Below are positions 19,435-29,204 of a stretch of DNA of 64,000 nt, piece after piece. Source of the DNA: an uncultured Pelagibacteraceae bacterium. GTDB taxonomy: Bacteria > Pseudomonadota > Alphaproteobacteria > Pelagibacterales > Pelagibacteraceae. The DNA lies in contig CACJZM010000001.1 in assembly GCA_902597895.1 (NCBI GenBank), positions 127,837 through 191,836 of the forward strand, written 5' to 3'. Position 1 is the first letter of the stretch; each line of letters starts with the position of its first letter. The position numbers and the translations under genes are program-made. The notes beneath the pieces were generated by a model. The model was not told the origin of the DNA, ran no database searches, and was given only the letters and a program-made list of their open reading frames with translations.

Positions 19435-21636
19435 TTAAATTTGTCTTTCTATTACTGTAGAATTGTATACTTCAATTATATCTTTTTTTTGAAACTCAGT
19501 GAAATTTTTTACTGTAATCCCACATTCTAAACCCTCAGTTACTTGTTTGGTCTGGTTTTTTTCTCTAAAAAGTGAACCAATTTTTCCTGTAAATATAATC
19601 GCTCCATCTCTTATTATTCGAGCATCGCTTTCTTGGGATATCTCACCTTCAATTACTTTTGATCCAGCAACCTTTCCAACTTTGGAAACTTTAAATATTT
19701 CTAATACTTCAGCTGATCCGATAATTTTTTCTTGAACATCTGGTGTAAGTAAACCAGACATTTTTTTCTTAGTAAAATCTAGTAGTTCATAAATTATATT
19801 AAATGAATTAATATTTATTTTTTCTTTCTCAGCTAATTTTTTTGCTTCTTTGTTTGGTTTAACATTAAAAGCTAGAAGCATGGCATTAGATGCTTTGGCA
19901 AGACTTACATCTGTTTCTGTAATCATCCCTATATCAGATAATATAATTTTAGGCTTTACTTCTTCATGCTTTATTTGAGATATTGCATTTTTAATTGCTT
20001 CAGAGGATCCATGAACATCTGACTTAATTATAATATTAAGTTCTTCTGAAATTTTATCTTGAAAAGCTGAATCTTGTGTAACAAATGTTAAAGGATTTTT
20101 ACCTTTTTGAGTTTCAATTACTCTAGCTTCACACAAAGATTTGGCCTCTTTTTCATTTTCTAATACGAGGAAATCATCTCCTGCTTTTGCTGCACCATTA
20201 ATACCTAAAACTTCTACTGGAGTTGAGGGATTTGCTGTATCAACATTTGTACCATTATCATTTATGAGAGCTCTAACCTTACCCCATTTTAATCCACTGA
20301 CAAAATAATCTCCTTTTTTTAAAGTACCTGATGTAACTATAATATTTACTATTGGTCCTCTACCAATATCTATTTTTGACTCTAAAACTATACCATTTGC
20401 TTTCAAGTCAAAGTCTGATTTCAAATCTAAAAGCTCAGCTTGAAGTAAAACTGACTCTATTAATTTATCAATATTTCTATTTTCTTTGGTTGAAATTTCA
20501 ACCATTAGCGTATCTCCCGAAAGCTCCTCAGCAATTAATTCATGCTCTAAAAGTTGATTTTTTATTTTTTGTGGATCTGAATCTGGAAGATCACATTTAT
20601 TAATTGCAACAACTATTGGAACTTTTGCAGCTTTTGCATGTTTTATAGACTCTATAGTTTGTGGTTTAACACCGTCGTCGGCAGCTACAACTAATATAAC
20701 TATATCAGTTAATTTTGAACCTCTGGCTCTCATCTCGGTGAAAGCTGCATGTCCAGGCGTATCTATAAAAGTAATTTTATTAGTCTTATATTCTATTTGG
20801 TAAGCTCCTAAATGTTGGGTAATCCCTCCAAATTCACCTGAAACTACATTTGTTTTTCTTAGTGAGTCTAAAACTGAAGTTTTTCCATGATCAACATGAC
20901 CCATTACAGTTATAATCGGTGGACGACTCTTAAGGTTTTCAGATTTAACATCTTTAATTTTTTTTATTATTTCTTCTGCTTTTTGCTCTTTTATTGGATT
21001 GTGTCCAAATTCCTGAACTAAATATTCTGCAATATCTGCATTAATATTATGATTTATTGTTGCTGTAACTCCCATACCGAGCAATTTTTTTATTAAAGAA
21101 CTTGATTGCTCTGCCATTCTGTTTGCTAACTCTCTTATAGTAATTACTTCAGGAATATTAACGTCTCTTTTAATTGGTTTTAAATTATCTTTTAATTCAT
21201 CTTTTTTGTGTTCTTTATTCTCTTTTTGTTTAGCTCTTTTATAAGAGGCAAGGCTTCTACCTTTAAGTTCTATGTCTTCATCACTTAAAGCTCTTGATAC
21301 TGTCAATTTTAATTCTCTTCTTTTAGATCCTATTTTTCCTTTTTGTACTGGTTCACCTTTTAACCTTTTTGTAGCTCTTTGTTCTGCTAATTTCCTTTTT
21401 TCAAAATCATTTGATTTAGGGGGTGAAATAAAGTTGTCTTGTTTAAACTTAAAATTTTGCTTAGGTTTAAAATTTTTAGTTTGTGTTTGATTTTTCTGAA
21501 ATGATGTTTTGTTACCAAACTTTGGTTTTTTTTCTATTATTACTGAATTTTTACCGTGTGATTTTGCAAGTTCAATATTGTTTATAGTTTTTTTGGAACT
21601 TCCAGAAATAGATAGTTTTAATTTTTTTTTTTCCAT
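19435..21636 (-). CDS. infB: Translation initiation factor IF-2
   Basis: This 733-residue protein has a basic, low-complexity N-terminal region (about 1-160) and the IF2 N-terminal domain (about 160-215). The G domain has G-H-V-D-H-G-K-T at 246-253, D-T-P-G-H-A-A-F, and N-K-C-D. Domains II to IV follow. It brings initiator tRNA to the 30S subunit and promotes subunit joining. It sits 10 bp after nusA, and the ylxR gene often found between them is absent. Confidence 0.97.
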   Translation of the reverse strand: MEKKKLKLSISGSSKKTINNIELAKSHGKNSVIIEKKPKFGNKTSFQKNQTQTKNFKPKQNFKFKQDNFISPPKSNDFEKRKLAEQRATKRLKGEPVQKGKIGSKRRELKLTVSRALSDEDIELKGRSLASYKRAKQKENKEHKKDELKDNLKPIKRDVNIPEVITIRELANRMAEQSSSLIKKLLGMGVTATINHNINADIAEYLVQEFGHNPIKEQKAEEIIKKIKDVKSENLKSRPPIITVMGHVDHGKTSVLDSLRKTNVVSGEFGGITQHLGAYQIEYKTNKITFIDTPGHAAFTEMRARGSKLTDIVILVVAADDGVKPQTIESIKHAKAAKVPIVVAINKCDLPDSDPQKIKNQLLEHELIAEELSGDTLMVEISTKENRNIDKLIESVLLQAELLDLKSDFDLKANGIVLESKIDIGRGPIVNIIVTSGTLKKGDYFVSGLKWGKVRALINDNGTNVDTANPSTPVEVLGINGAAKAGDDFLVLENEKEAKSLCEARVIETQKGKNPLTFVTQDSAFQDKISEELNIIIKSDVHGSSEAIKNAISQIKHEEVKPKIILSDIGMITETDVSLAKASNAMLLAFNVKPNKEAKKLAEKEKININSFNIIYELLDFTKKKMSGLLTPDVQEKIIGSAEVLEIFKVSKVGKVAGSKVIEGEISQESDARIIRDGAIIFTGKIGSLFREKNQTKQVTEGLECGITVKNFTEFQKKDIIEVYNSTVIERQI

Positions 21637-21646
21637 TTATCATCTC

Positions 21647-23200
21647 TCAATCTTTATATGCTTTTTCTCTAGCAGTCATTATTAAATCATCTGACTCTTT
21701 TTTTGATAAAGCAAAATCTTCTAAATAACCTTTGATCTTTATTCTTTCACCTTTAACTATATCATATGTACCTGTTAATTCGTCAGAAGAAAGGTCGGCA
21801 AAATCTGTTAGGGTTAATATTTTTTGTTCACCTAAAGTCACAAGCATACCAGGTGTTAATCCTGAATGATTTATTAAATCATTTTCAAGACCTAAATCTC
21901 TTATTTTTTTTGTAATTTCTTCTTGATCTTTTTGATAAAACTCTTGGGCTCTTTGTATTAACTCTTTAGCTGTATCGTCCTCAATGCCTTCAATTTTTGT
22001 CAAAGCCTCCGGCTGACTATCTTTAATATCATCAATCGATGAGAATCCTTCGGCAACCAACAATTGACCAAGTGTCTCATCTAATTCCAGATTTTTTACA
22101 AAGTTGTCAGTTTTTTCCTTAAATTCAATTTGTCTTCTTTCAGAGTCCTCTTGATCGGTAAGAATATTTATTTCATAATTCAAAAGTTTTGTTGCCAGCC
22201 TTACATTTTGACCTCTTCTACCTATCGCTTTACTTAAATTTTCCTCTGTTAATATCACATCTAATTTTTTAAATTCGTCGTCGACGTTCACTCTTTGAAC
22301 AATAGCTGGAGAAAGTGCATTTGAAACAAAAACCGCTGGGTCTTCTGACCAATTAACTATATCAATTTTTTCACCCTGAAGTTCATTTACTACCGCTTGT
22401 ACTCTACTTCCTCTCATTCCTACACATGCTCCAACAGGATCTAAAGAAGTATCTATTGCCTTAACACATATTTTTGCTCTACTTCCTGGATCTCTAGCAG
22501 AAGACTTAATCTCAATTAATCCATCATATATCTCTGGCACTTCTTGAATAAATAATTTTTCCATAAATTTAGGGTGAGCACGTGATAAAAATATTTGCTG
22601 ACCTCTTGGTTCTCTTCTCACATCCAAACAGTATGCTTTTACTCTATCTCCAGCTTTTATATTTTCTCTTGGTATCATTTCATTTTTTTGAATTATTGCC
22701 TCTGTTCTTCCAAGATCTACAATTATATTTCCAAATTCTAATCTTTTAACAATCCCACTCAAAATTGAATCTTTTTTGTCAATGAAATCATTGAATTGTC
22801 TTTCTCGTTCTGCTTCTCTTACATTAAAATTTATTACCTGTTTTGCTGTTTGAGCTGCAATTCTCCCAAAATCAAATGATGGTAGTGGTTGTAAAACTTC
22901 GTCTCCAATTTTTTTGTCACTATTACTGCTATTCATTTTTGTTGCCTGGTCTAAACTAATTTCGATATTTGAATTTTCAGGTTTTTCAACAATTATTAGT
23001 TTCCTGTAAATTCCAATTTCTCCATTCTCTCTATCGATTAAGACTTTAATTTCATTTTCAGATCCAAATTTTGATTTTGCTGCTTTTGCAATACCATTTT
23101 CCATAGAGTCGATAATTAATTCTTTATCTATCGATTTTTCTAAGGCAACAGCTTCAGCTATCCTCAGTAATTCTAATTTGTCAGCTCTTCTATTTAGCAT
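21647..23200 (-). CDS. nusA: Transcription termination/antitermination factor NusA
   Basis: This 517-residue protein has an N-terminal RNA polymerase-binding domain, S1 (about 130-200), and KH1 and KH2 domains (V-G-x-R-G-S-R-V and A-I-G-R-R-G-Q-N-V-R). Acidic helix-hairpin-helix repeats form the C-terminal part. It modulates pausing, termination and antitermination. The ATG at 23200 follows an unusually good GGAGG at 23209-23213 with 8 nt spacing, which rules out the TTG 15 bp upstream. A terminator-like hairpin ends right at that ribosome binding site. Confidence 0.97.
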   Translation of the reverse strand: MLNRRADKLELLRIAEAVALEKSIDKELIIDSMENGIAKAAKSKFGSENEIKVLIDRENGEIGIYRKLIIVEKPENSNIEISLDQATKMNSSNSDKKIGDEVLQPLPSFDFGRIAAQTAKQVINFNVREAERERQFNDFIDKKDSILSGIVKRLEFGNIIVDLGRTEAIIQKNEMIPRENIKAGDRVKAYCLDVRREPRGQQIFLSRAHPKFMEKLFIQEVPEIYDGLIEIKSSARDPGSRAKICVKAIDTSLDPVGACVGMRGSRVQAVVNELQGEKIDIVNWSEDPAVFVSNALSPAIVQRVNVDDEFKKLDVILTEENLSKAIGRRGQNVRLATKLLNYEINILTDQEDSERRQIEFKEKTDNFVKNLELDETLGQLLVAEGFSSIDDIKDSQPEALTKIEGIEDDTAKELIQRAQEFYQKDQEEITKKIRDLGLENDLINHSGLTPGMLVTLGEQKILTLTDFADLSSDELTGTYDIVKGERIKIKGYLEDFALSKKESDDLIMTAREKAYKD

Positions 23201-23208
23201 TTTTGTTT

Positions 23209-23213
23209 CCTCC
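23209..23213 (-). promoter_or_regulatory. Strong nusA ribosome binding site
   Basis: GGAGG on the minus strand lies 8 nt before the nusA ATG. Such a full Shine-Dalgarno is rare in this window, where most genes start with no recognisable site. It abuts the T-run of the hairpin at 23214-23240, so it is made only if transcription passes the hairpin. Confidence 0.75.
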
Positions 23214-23240
23214 AAAAAAAAATGGGCCGAGGCCCATTTT
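23214..23240 (-). terminator. Intrinsic-terminator-like hairpin in the nusA leader (possible attenuator)
   Basis: On the minus strand a perfect nine-pair stem, AAAATGGGC with GCCCATTTT, closes a CTCG loop and runs directly into a nine-T tract. That is a full Rho-independent terminator for the minus strand. It lies after metK and immediately before the nusA ribosome binding site. No promoter fits between it and nusA, so it must be read through for nusA-infB expression. Confidence 0.8.
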
Positions 23241-23262
23241 GAAATTTCAACAATGTAAATTG

Positions 23263-23290
23263 AATATAGGTATTTTTATCTGATTTTCAA
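23263..23290 (-). promoter_or_regulatory. Candidate sigma-70 promoter of the nusA operon
   Basis: On the minus strand TTGAAA (23290-23285) is followed after 16 bp by TATATT (23268-23263). This is one mismatch from consensus in each box. Initiation would be near 23256, about 15 nt before the hairpin at 23240. It lies in the short gap after the metK stop. AT-rich sequence makes chance matches likely, but both boxes and the spacing are good. Confidence 0.5.
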
Positions 23291-23296
23291 TATTAA

Positions 23297-24460
23297 TTAC
23301 TTGCTAAAAACATTAGCTTTATCAGTTTTTTCCCAAGAAAATGAGCCATTAGAGCCAGGTTCTCTACCAAAGTGTCCATAGGCAGCGGTTTGCTCGTAAA
23401 TGGGTTTATTTAATCCTAGCATTTCTCTTATACCTCTAGGACTTAAGTCAAAATTTTCACTTATCAATTTTTCTACATGTCTATTTTTTTCTTCGTCATT
23501 ATCGAAAAGATCGACATAGATTGATAAAGGTTTTGATACTCCAATAGCGTATGCAAGTTGAATTAAACATTTGTCAGCAACTTTAGAGGCAACAACATTT
23601 TTTGCTAAATATCTTGATGCATATGCAGCGGATCTGTCTACTTTTGTTGGATCTTTTCCAGAAAACGCTCCTCCTCCGTGAGGTGCAGCTCCCCCATAAG
23701 TATCAACAATTATTTTTCTTCCTGTTAGTCCACTATCTCCATCTGGTCCACCAATTACAAAATTACCTGTAGGATTTATATAAATCTCTTTTTCGTCAAG
23801 ATTTCCTAATAAACTTTTTGGAATAGATCTCTCAATATACGGAATGCAAAGCTCTTTAACTTTTGTTAAATTAACATCTTTAGAATGTTGCGTAGAGATT
23901 ACTACTGATTTTACAGCATTGGGTAAGCCATCTTTGTACTCAATTGTAATTTGACTTTTTGAGTCCGGTTCTATTCCTTTAAGCTTTCCAGATTTTCTAT
24001 CTTCAGCCATTAATCTTAAAATTCTATGTGAGTAATGAATTGGAGCTGGCATTAAAACATCAGTTTCATTACACGCATATCCAAACATAATTCCCTGGTC
24101 TCCAGCACCTTCATCTTTATTTCCAGATGAGTCTACACCCATAGCTATATCTGCTGACTGAGAGTGTAAATGTGTTTCTATCTTAGTAGTGTCTCTCCAA
24201 CTAAAGCCATCTTGATCATAACCAATATCTTTAATACATTCTCTAACTTTTTGAATTAAATCGTCTTTTTTAATTTCAGGTCCTCTAACTTCTCCTGCTA
24301 AAACCACCTTATTAGTTGTTGTTAAAGTTTCGCATGCTACCCTTGATTGAGGTTCTGCACCTAAATAAGTATCCACAACCATGTCTGATATTCTATCGCA
24401 AACTTTATCTGGATGTCCTTCTGAAACTGACTCGCTAGTAAATAAATAATTTTTTTTCAT
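23297..24460 (-). CDS. metK: S-adenosylmethionine synthetase
   Basis: This 387-residue protein begins with the [11 protein letters not shown] segment. It contains [12 protein letters not shown] near residue 117 and [19 protein letters not shown], the family's signature loops. It makes SAM from methionine and ATP. The start lies 1 bp after lnt, and its AGGGAG-like ribosome binding site is inside the lnt end, so there is no room for a SAM riboswitch in front of it. A terminator-like hairpin follows the gene. Confidence 0.97.
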   Translation of the reverse strand: MKKNYLFTSESVSEGHPDKVCDRISDMVVDTYLGAEPQSRVACETLTTTNKVVLAGEVRGPEIKKDDLIQKVRECIKDIGYDQDGFSWRDTTKIETHLHSQSADIAMGVDSSGNKDEGAGDQGIMFGYACNETDVLMPAPIHYSHRILRLMAEDRKSGKLKGIEPDSKSQITIEYKDGLPNAVKSVVISTQHSKDVNLTKVKELCIPYIERSIPKSLLGNLDEKEIYINPTGNFVIGGPDGDSGLTGRKIIVDTYGGAAPHGGGAFSGKDPTKVDRSAAYASRYLAKNVVASKVADKCLIQLAYAIGVSKPLSIYVDLFDNDEEKNRHVEKLISENFDLSPRGIREMLGLNKPIYEQTAAYGHFGREPGSNGSFSWEKTDKANVFSK

Positions 24461-24461
24461 C

Positions 24462-25982
24462 TTAACTCCCTTTCTTTTTTAAAAAAAAAATTAAACTAGT
24501 ATAAATTAACAAGAAATAAAAGAAGATCTTGTTACCGTGCGAACTAAAAAAGGTTTTTTTTATAAATTTTAAACTTCTAATTTCAATTACTCCCCTGTCA
24601 GTTGATTCAATTTTATTTATTATCTCCCCTTTGAAATTAATAAATGCAGATATTCCATTATTAGTAGATCGAATAGAATTTTTTCCCTCTTCTATAGATC
24701 TAAAAATTAAATGTGAAAAATGTTGGTATGGTCCTATAGAATTTCCAAACCAGCCGTCTTCAGAAATATTTAGTATTAAATCATAGTCAGTTTTTGAATA
24801 ATTCAATTTACCAGAATAAATTATTTCATAACAGATTAATGGAAGGAAATTAATTCCATTAATTTCAATTATTTCCCTTTTAAAACTTTTTGAAAAAGAA
24901 CCATAACCTGGAGTTATTTTTTTTAAACCAAATTTGTTTAATAAACTTTCTAAAGGGAGAAACTCTCCAAAAGGAACAAGTTTATTTTTATCGTATATTT
25001 GTGATATATTTGTGTCTTTATCAATAACAGCCATAGAATTATAAACCTTATTGTTTTCTGCTCTATTAATACCTAAAATTATCTTATGGTTTTCTGAAAA
25101 ATTGTTTGAAAATAATTGCTTATATTGATGCAAATCATCTAGATAAACTGATGCAAAAGTACCTTCTGGAAAAATAAAAATAGAGTTTTCAAATTTATTT
25201 GGACTGCTAAGTTTTATTAATTCTTCAATTAATTCATAAGAATCATAATTTTGAAAAAATTTATTGATTTCAATTTTAGGAGAGACAATTTTGACTAAAA
25301 AGTTCAGATCTGTCTTTTTAACTGAAAGATCTTTTTTTAACATTGATGAACCATAAAAATAATTTAAAATTAATAATAATAAAGTTGAAAAAATAAAAAT
25401 TAATTTTTCTTTTTTTCTATATTTAAAAAAAATTACAGAAGGTATTAAAAAAATATTTATTACCAATAAATTTAGTGAGTAGGTTCCTATTATTGATAAA
25501 ATTTGAATCATAGGTAAATATTCAGTTAAAGAAAATACAATTAGATTCCAAGGGAAGCCGCTCAAAACAAAGCCTCTAATATATTCAACTGATCCAAAAA
25601 TTATTGAAAAAATAAAAATAGAGGAAATCTTATTATTTAAATTGAACATTGAAGAGATTAACGTTGCTAATCCATAAAAAATACCTAGAAATAATGGAAT
25701 TAAAATTAGAGCAAATGGTATCAAAGGTTTATAAATTTCCTCAAAAGTCAAAGAATGAGTTAACCAATATAAACTGGAAATAAAGTAACCAAAACCAAAT
25801 ATCCAACCAATACAAAAAGATACAATTTTACCTTTTTTGTAGTGAGAAATAAAAAAAATAAAAAATAACGGAAAAGTAATAAAATTAATAAAGAAATAAT
25901 TATAAGGCGGCAGACTGAATGAGGAAATAAAACCAAGAATAATTGGGAGAAAAAATATTAATAATCTATTTTGTAATATCAA
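24462..25982 (-). CDS. lnt: Apolipoprotein N-acyltransferase
   Basis: This 506-residue protein has about six N-terminal membrane helices (to about residue 210), then a nitrilase-fold periplasmic domain and a last membrane helix. The catalytic triad fits Glu273 (F-P-E-G-T-F), Lys334 ([10 protein letters not shown]) and Cys384 (L-I-C-Y-E-I). It adds the third acyl chain to lipoproteins, needed for their sorting by Lol. Several lipoproteins in the window are possible substrates. It lies 1 bp after ybeY. Confidence 0.94.
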   Translation of the reverse strand: MILQNRLLIFFLPIILGFISSFSLPPYNYFFINFITFPLFFIFFISHYKKGKIVSFCIGWIFGFGYFISSLYWLTHSLTFEEIYKPLIPFALILIPLFLGIFYGLATLISSMFNLNNKISSIFIFSIIFGSVEYIRGFVLSGFPWNLIVFSLTEYLPMIQILSIIGTYSLNLLVINIFLIPSVIFFKYRKKEKLIFIFSTLLLLILNYFYGSSMLKKDLSVKKTDLNFLVKIVSPKIEINKFFQNYDSYELIEELIKLSSPNKFENSIFIFPEGTFASVYLDDLHQYKQLFSNNFSENHKIILGINRAENNKVYNSMAVIDKDTNISQIYDKNKLVPFGEFLPLESLLNKFGLKKITPGYGSFSKSFKREIIEINGINFLPLICYEIIYSGKLNYSKTDYDLILNISEDGWFGNSIGPYQHFSHLIFRSIEEGKNSIRSTNNGISAFINFKGEIINKIESTDRGVIEIRSLKFIKKTFFSSHGNKIFFYFLLIYTSLIFFLKKKGS

Positions 25983-25983
25983 T

Positions 25984-26427
25984 TTATACTTTTTTATTTA
26001 AATAATTTAAAATTAAATTTTCTTTTTTATTCATTCTATTAAAATCTCTTATATTTTTATGATCATATCCCATTAAATGTAGGTAACCATGTATCCAAAT
26101 TTTATCAAATTCAATATAAAAATTTGATTTTTTTGATCTTTGATTAATTATGTCATAACTAATTGCTATATCACCAATATAATTTTTGTTATTAAATAAA
26201 TTTTTAATTGGAAATGAAAGGACATCTGTTGGAATATTTTTTTTTCTAAATTTATTATTTAAAAATTTCATATTTTTATTATCAGTTAACAATATTGAGA
26301 ATTCTTTGTTAATATTAAAAGCTCTAACTTTTGAAAGTTTGTTAAATTTATTTTTGATGTAAATAGAGGGATTTTTTATATATTTTTGCCATTTTTTATT
26401 ATCTAAAATTACATTAGTTTTTATCAT
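25984..26427 (-). CDS. ybeY: Endoribonuclease YbeY
   Basis: This 147-residue protein has the zinc motif H-G-x-L-H-L-x-G-Y-D-H near residue 113, diagnostic of the UPF0054/YbeY family. The preceding T-D-V-L-S-F-P is also conserved. YbeY acts in 16S rRNA 3'-end maturation and 70S quality control. Its ATG overlaps the phoH stop by one base, part of the conserved miaB-phoH-ybeY-lnt order. Confidence 0.94.
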   Translation of the reverse strand: MIKTNVILDNKKWQKYIKNPSIYIKNKFNKLSKVRAFNINKEFSILLTDNKNMKFLNNKFRKKNIPTDVLSFPIKNLFNNKNYIGDIAISYDIINQRSKKSNFYIEFDKIWIHGYLHLMGYDHKNIRDFNRMNKKENLILNYLNKKV

Positions 26428-27431
26428 TAATCATTATTTTGATCTGCATATGCCTTAACAATTTTTGAAACTAAAGGGTGTCTAACAACATCCTTATGAT
26501 CAAAATCTACAACCGAAATTTCATCTAGATGACCAATTAATTTCTTTGAGCGACTTAAACCTGATAATGATTTATTTGGTAAATCAATTTGAGATGGATC
26601 ACCATTAATTACAATTTTAGAATTTTCCCCTATTCGTGTTAAAAACATTTTTATTTGAGTATCTGTTGCATTTTGTGCCTCATCTAAAATTGCAAATGAA
26701 TTTTTCAATGTTCTACCTCTCATAAAAGCTAATGGTGCAATTTCTATATCTCCAACCTCAATTTTTTTTTGAATTTTTTCAAAATCTAAAAGGTCGTATA
26801 GTGAGTCGTATAATGGTCTAAGATATGGATCTACCTTTTCTCTCATATCGCCTGGCAAAAAACCTAATCTCTCTCCTGCTTCAACTGCAGGCCTAGATAA
26901 AATAATTCTCTCAATTTTTTTTTCTAGTAACATTGTTAACCCTACAGCTACTGCTAAAAATGTTTTCCCAGTTCCTGCTGGTCCTGATGAAATAATAATT
27001 TCTTTTTCCTTTAAAGCTCTAACATAATTTTTTTGTTTCTCTGATCTTGGAATTACTGATTTCTTTGGAGTTTTAATTATATATTCCAAATTTTTTTCAG
27101 AACTTATTTTTTCGTTAATCATGAAATTATTAATTGACGAAATTATATCTTTTTTTTCAATTGATCCATTAATTATAAATCTATCATTTAAAAATTTAAT
27201 AGCATTCTTAACAATTTCGTTATTTTTCGTGGTACTTTTGACTAATATTGAATTGCCTCTAGAATAAATATTTGTATTAGTAAGTTTTTCAAGTTCCTTT
27301 AAATTATTGTTAAATTCACCAACTACTCCAAGTAGATTCTCATTGCTTTGGAAAATTATGCTTAACGTATCATTATCAGCATAGACATACTTTAAATCAG
27401 ATTTAAGTTTTTTTTGAGCAAAATTACTCAA
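26427..27431 (-). CDS. phoH: PhoH-family ATPase
   Basis: This 334-residue protein has a KH-like N-terminal part. The PhoH domain carries Walker A G-P-A-G-T-G-K-T near residue 153, the R-P-x-V-E-A-G-E-x-L-G-F-L-P-G-D motif, and Walker B F-A-I-L-D-E-A-Q-N. The family is a predicted RNA-related ATPase often coupled to YbeY. It overlaps the end of miaB by 4 bp. The precise substrate is unknown even for characterised relatives. Confidence 0.93.
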   Translation of the reverse strand: MSNFAQKKLKSDLKYVYADNDTLSIIFQSNENLLGVVGEFNNNLKELEKLTNTNIYSRGNSILVKSTTKNNEIVKNAIKFLNDRFIINGSIEKKDIISSINNFMINEKISSEKNLEYIIKTPKKSVIPRSEKQKNYVRALKEKEIIISSGPAGTGKTFLAVAVGLTMLLEKKIERIILSRPAVEAGERLGFLPGDMREKVDPYLRPLYDSLYDLLDFEKIQKKIEVGDIEIAPLAFMRGRTLKNSFAILDEAQNATDTQIKMFLTRIGENSKIVINGDPSQIDLPNKSLSGLSRSKKLIGHLDEISVVDFDHKDVVRHPLVSKIVKAYADQNND

Positions 27432-28762
27432 TTTAGAAACTCTCTTTTTTCATTAGTTATTCCAAATAGAGTATTCCGGTTTACTTTTTCAATCTCAACT
27501 TTTACTGTTTTGCCTAAATATTTTTTATTTCCATTAAATATAACTGAATTCATATATTTATTTCTTCCAAATAATTTATTTTGACCAATTATTTCATTTT
27601 CTACAAGCACATCAATAGAATTATTTATGAAAGATTTATTCATAGTTAGTTGATGTAAAGATAATTGTTCTTGAATTTTTATTAATCTTTCTTTTGAAAC
27701 TTCATTTTCTATTTCTTTCAGTTTTGATGCCTTTGTTCCTGGTCTAGGGCTAAAAATAAATGAAAATGAGTTTATAAATCTATAATTTTTAATAAAATCT
27801 AAAGTTTCTACAAAGTCATTTTCATTTTCACCAGGATAAGAAATAATAAAATCACTAGAAAATTCTATTTCAGGATTTATTTTTTTAAGGTTTTCATAAA
27901 TTTTAATATAAGTTTCAACTGTATGCTTTCTATTCATAAGTTTTAACATTTTATTTGAGCCACTTTGAATTGGCAGATGAACAAATGGCATTAACTTCCT
28001 GCTGGTTGAATAACAATCAATCAAATCATCCGTCATATCTCTTGGATGAGATGTGGTATATCTTATTCTATCAATCTCTGAAAATTTTTCTAAATTATTA
28101 ATTAAATTAGAAAGTCTGTACTCCTTATTTTGATCTTTATAAGAATAAGCATTGACATTTTGGCCAAGAAGAATGATCTCTTTTGCTCCGTTTTTAACTA
28201 ATTTCTCAGCTTCTAACATAACTTTATCAAATGGCCTTGAGTACTCTGGGCCTCTAGTAAAAGGAACTACGCAAAAGTTACAAAACTTATCACATCCTTC
28301 CTGGATCGTAAGATATGCAGACACATTTGAGTTATCATTTTCTGTTCTATCTAAATAATTAAATTTATTAACTACATCAAATTCTGTTTCTTCTATTTTT
28401 TTTCCAATTTCAAAATTTTTAATTAAGCTGTTTATTTTATGATAAGATTGAGGTCCTACAACTATGTCTATGTAAGGCTCTCTCTTTAACATTTCTTCAT
28501 TTTCAGCTTGAGCAACACAACCAGTAATAATTGTAATTGGTTTATTTCTTGATTTATAAATTTCTCTAATTCTACCCACTTCGTGGTAGACTTTTTCCTT
28601 TGCTTTATCTCTTATATGGCATGTGTTAATAATATAACAATCTACATTTTCTTTATTATCAGTTTTTAAATAACCAATTTTTTTGACTGTGTCGTAAATT
28701 CTATTTGAGTCATACTCATTCATTTGACATCCAAAAGTTTTAATAAATATTCTTTTTTCCAT
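27428..28762 (-). CDS. miaB: tRNA-2-methylthio-N6-dimethylallyladenosine synthase
   Basis: This 444-residue methylthiotransferase has an N-terminal UPF0004 domain with F-G-C-Q-M-N, a radical-SAM domain with C-x3-C-x2-C in G-C-D-K-F-C-N-F-C, and a C-terminal TRAM domain. It inserts sulfur and a methyl group into i6A37 of tRNA. Q-M-N-E-Y-D-S supports MiaB over RimO or MtaB. It begins 3 bp after fur. Confidence 0.95.
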   Translation of the reverse strand: MEKRIFIKTFGCQMNEYDSNRIYDTVKKIGYLKTDNKENVDCYIINTCHIRDKAKEKVYHEVGRIREIYKSRNKPITIITGCVAQAENEEMLKREPYIDIVVGPQSYHKINSLIKNFEIGKKIEETEFDVVNKFNYLDRTENDNSNVSAYLTIQEGCDKFCNFCVVPFTRGPEYSRPFDKVMLEAEKLVKNGAKEIILLGQNVNAYSYKDQNKEYRLSNLINNLEKFSEIDRIRYTTSHPRDMTDDLIDCYSTSRKLMPFVHLPIQSGSNKMLKLMNRKHTVETYIKIYENLKKINPEIEFSSDFIISYPGENENDFVETLDFIKNYRFINSFSFIFSPRPGTKASKLKEIENEVSKERLIKIQEQLSLHQLTMNKSFINNSIDVLVENEIIGQNKLFGRNKYMNSVIFNGNKKYLGKTVKVEIEKVNRNTLFGITNEKREFLN

Positions 28763-28765
28763 TAA

Positions 28766-29194
28766 TTAAGGTTTTTTTTTTACACCATACAATTCTAACT
28801 TATGGTCAACTAAACTATATCCATATTTATCTGCAACTTTTTTCTGCAATATTTCAATTTCTTCATCAACAAATTCTATAATTTCACCAGTTTTAATATC
28901 AATTAAATGATCATGATGACTCTCATTTATTTGCTCATATCTTGCCTTGCCACCTTTAAAATCATGCTTGGTTAATATTCCTGATTCTTCTAATAACTTG
29001 ACTGTTCTATATACTGTGGCAATACTTATTTTAGAGTCTATCTTTGACACTCTCTTATAAAGTTCATCAACGTCTGGATGATCTGACTCTCCATAAAGCT
29101 CTTTAGACTCTGATATAACCTTTGCAATTATTTTTCTTTGCTCAGTTAATTTAACACCCTTTGCAATACATTTATCTTCAATTGTTGATGACAT
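28766..29194 (-). CDS. fur: Fur-family metalloregulator
   Basis: This 142-residue protein has a winged helix with R-K-I-I-A-K-V and S-I-A-T-V-Y-R-T, then the metal-sensing motif H-H-D-H-L-I-D-I-K-T-G near residue 94. There are no CxxC structural zinc motifs; the only Cys is residue 8. It probably responds to iron or manganese (Fur or Mur). It differs clearly from the Irr paralogue at 12.4 kb, which has the four-His run. It lies between tsaB and miaB in the usual alphaproteobacterial order. Confidence 0.88.
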   Translation of the reverse strand: MSSTIEDKCIAKGVKLTEQRKIIAKVISESKELYGESDHPDVDELYKRVSKIDSKISIATVYRTVKLLEESGILTKHDFKGGKARYEQINESHHDHLIDIKTGEIIEFVDEEIEILQKKVADKYGYSLVDHKLELYGVKKKP

Positions 29195-29204
29195 TTTTTG
29201 TATT

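Noticed and set aside
24440..24480. Possible SAM riboswitch before metK
   Set aside because: metK starts one base after lnt and no riboswitch-like fold is visible, so there is no leader to hold it.
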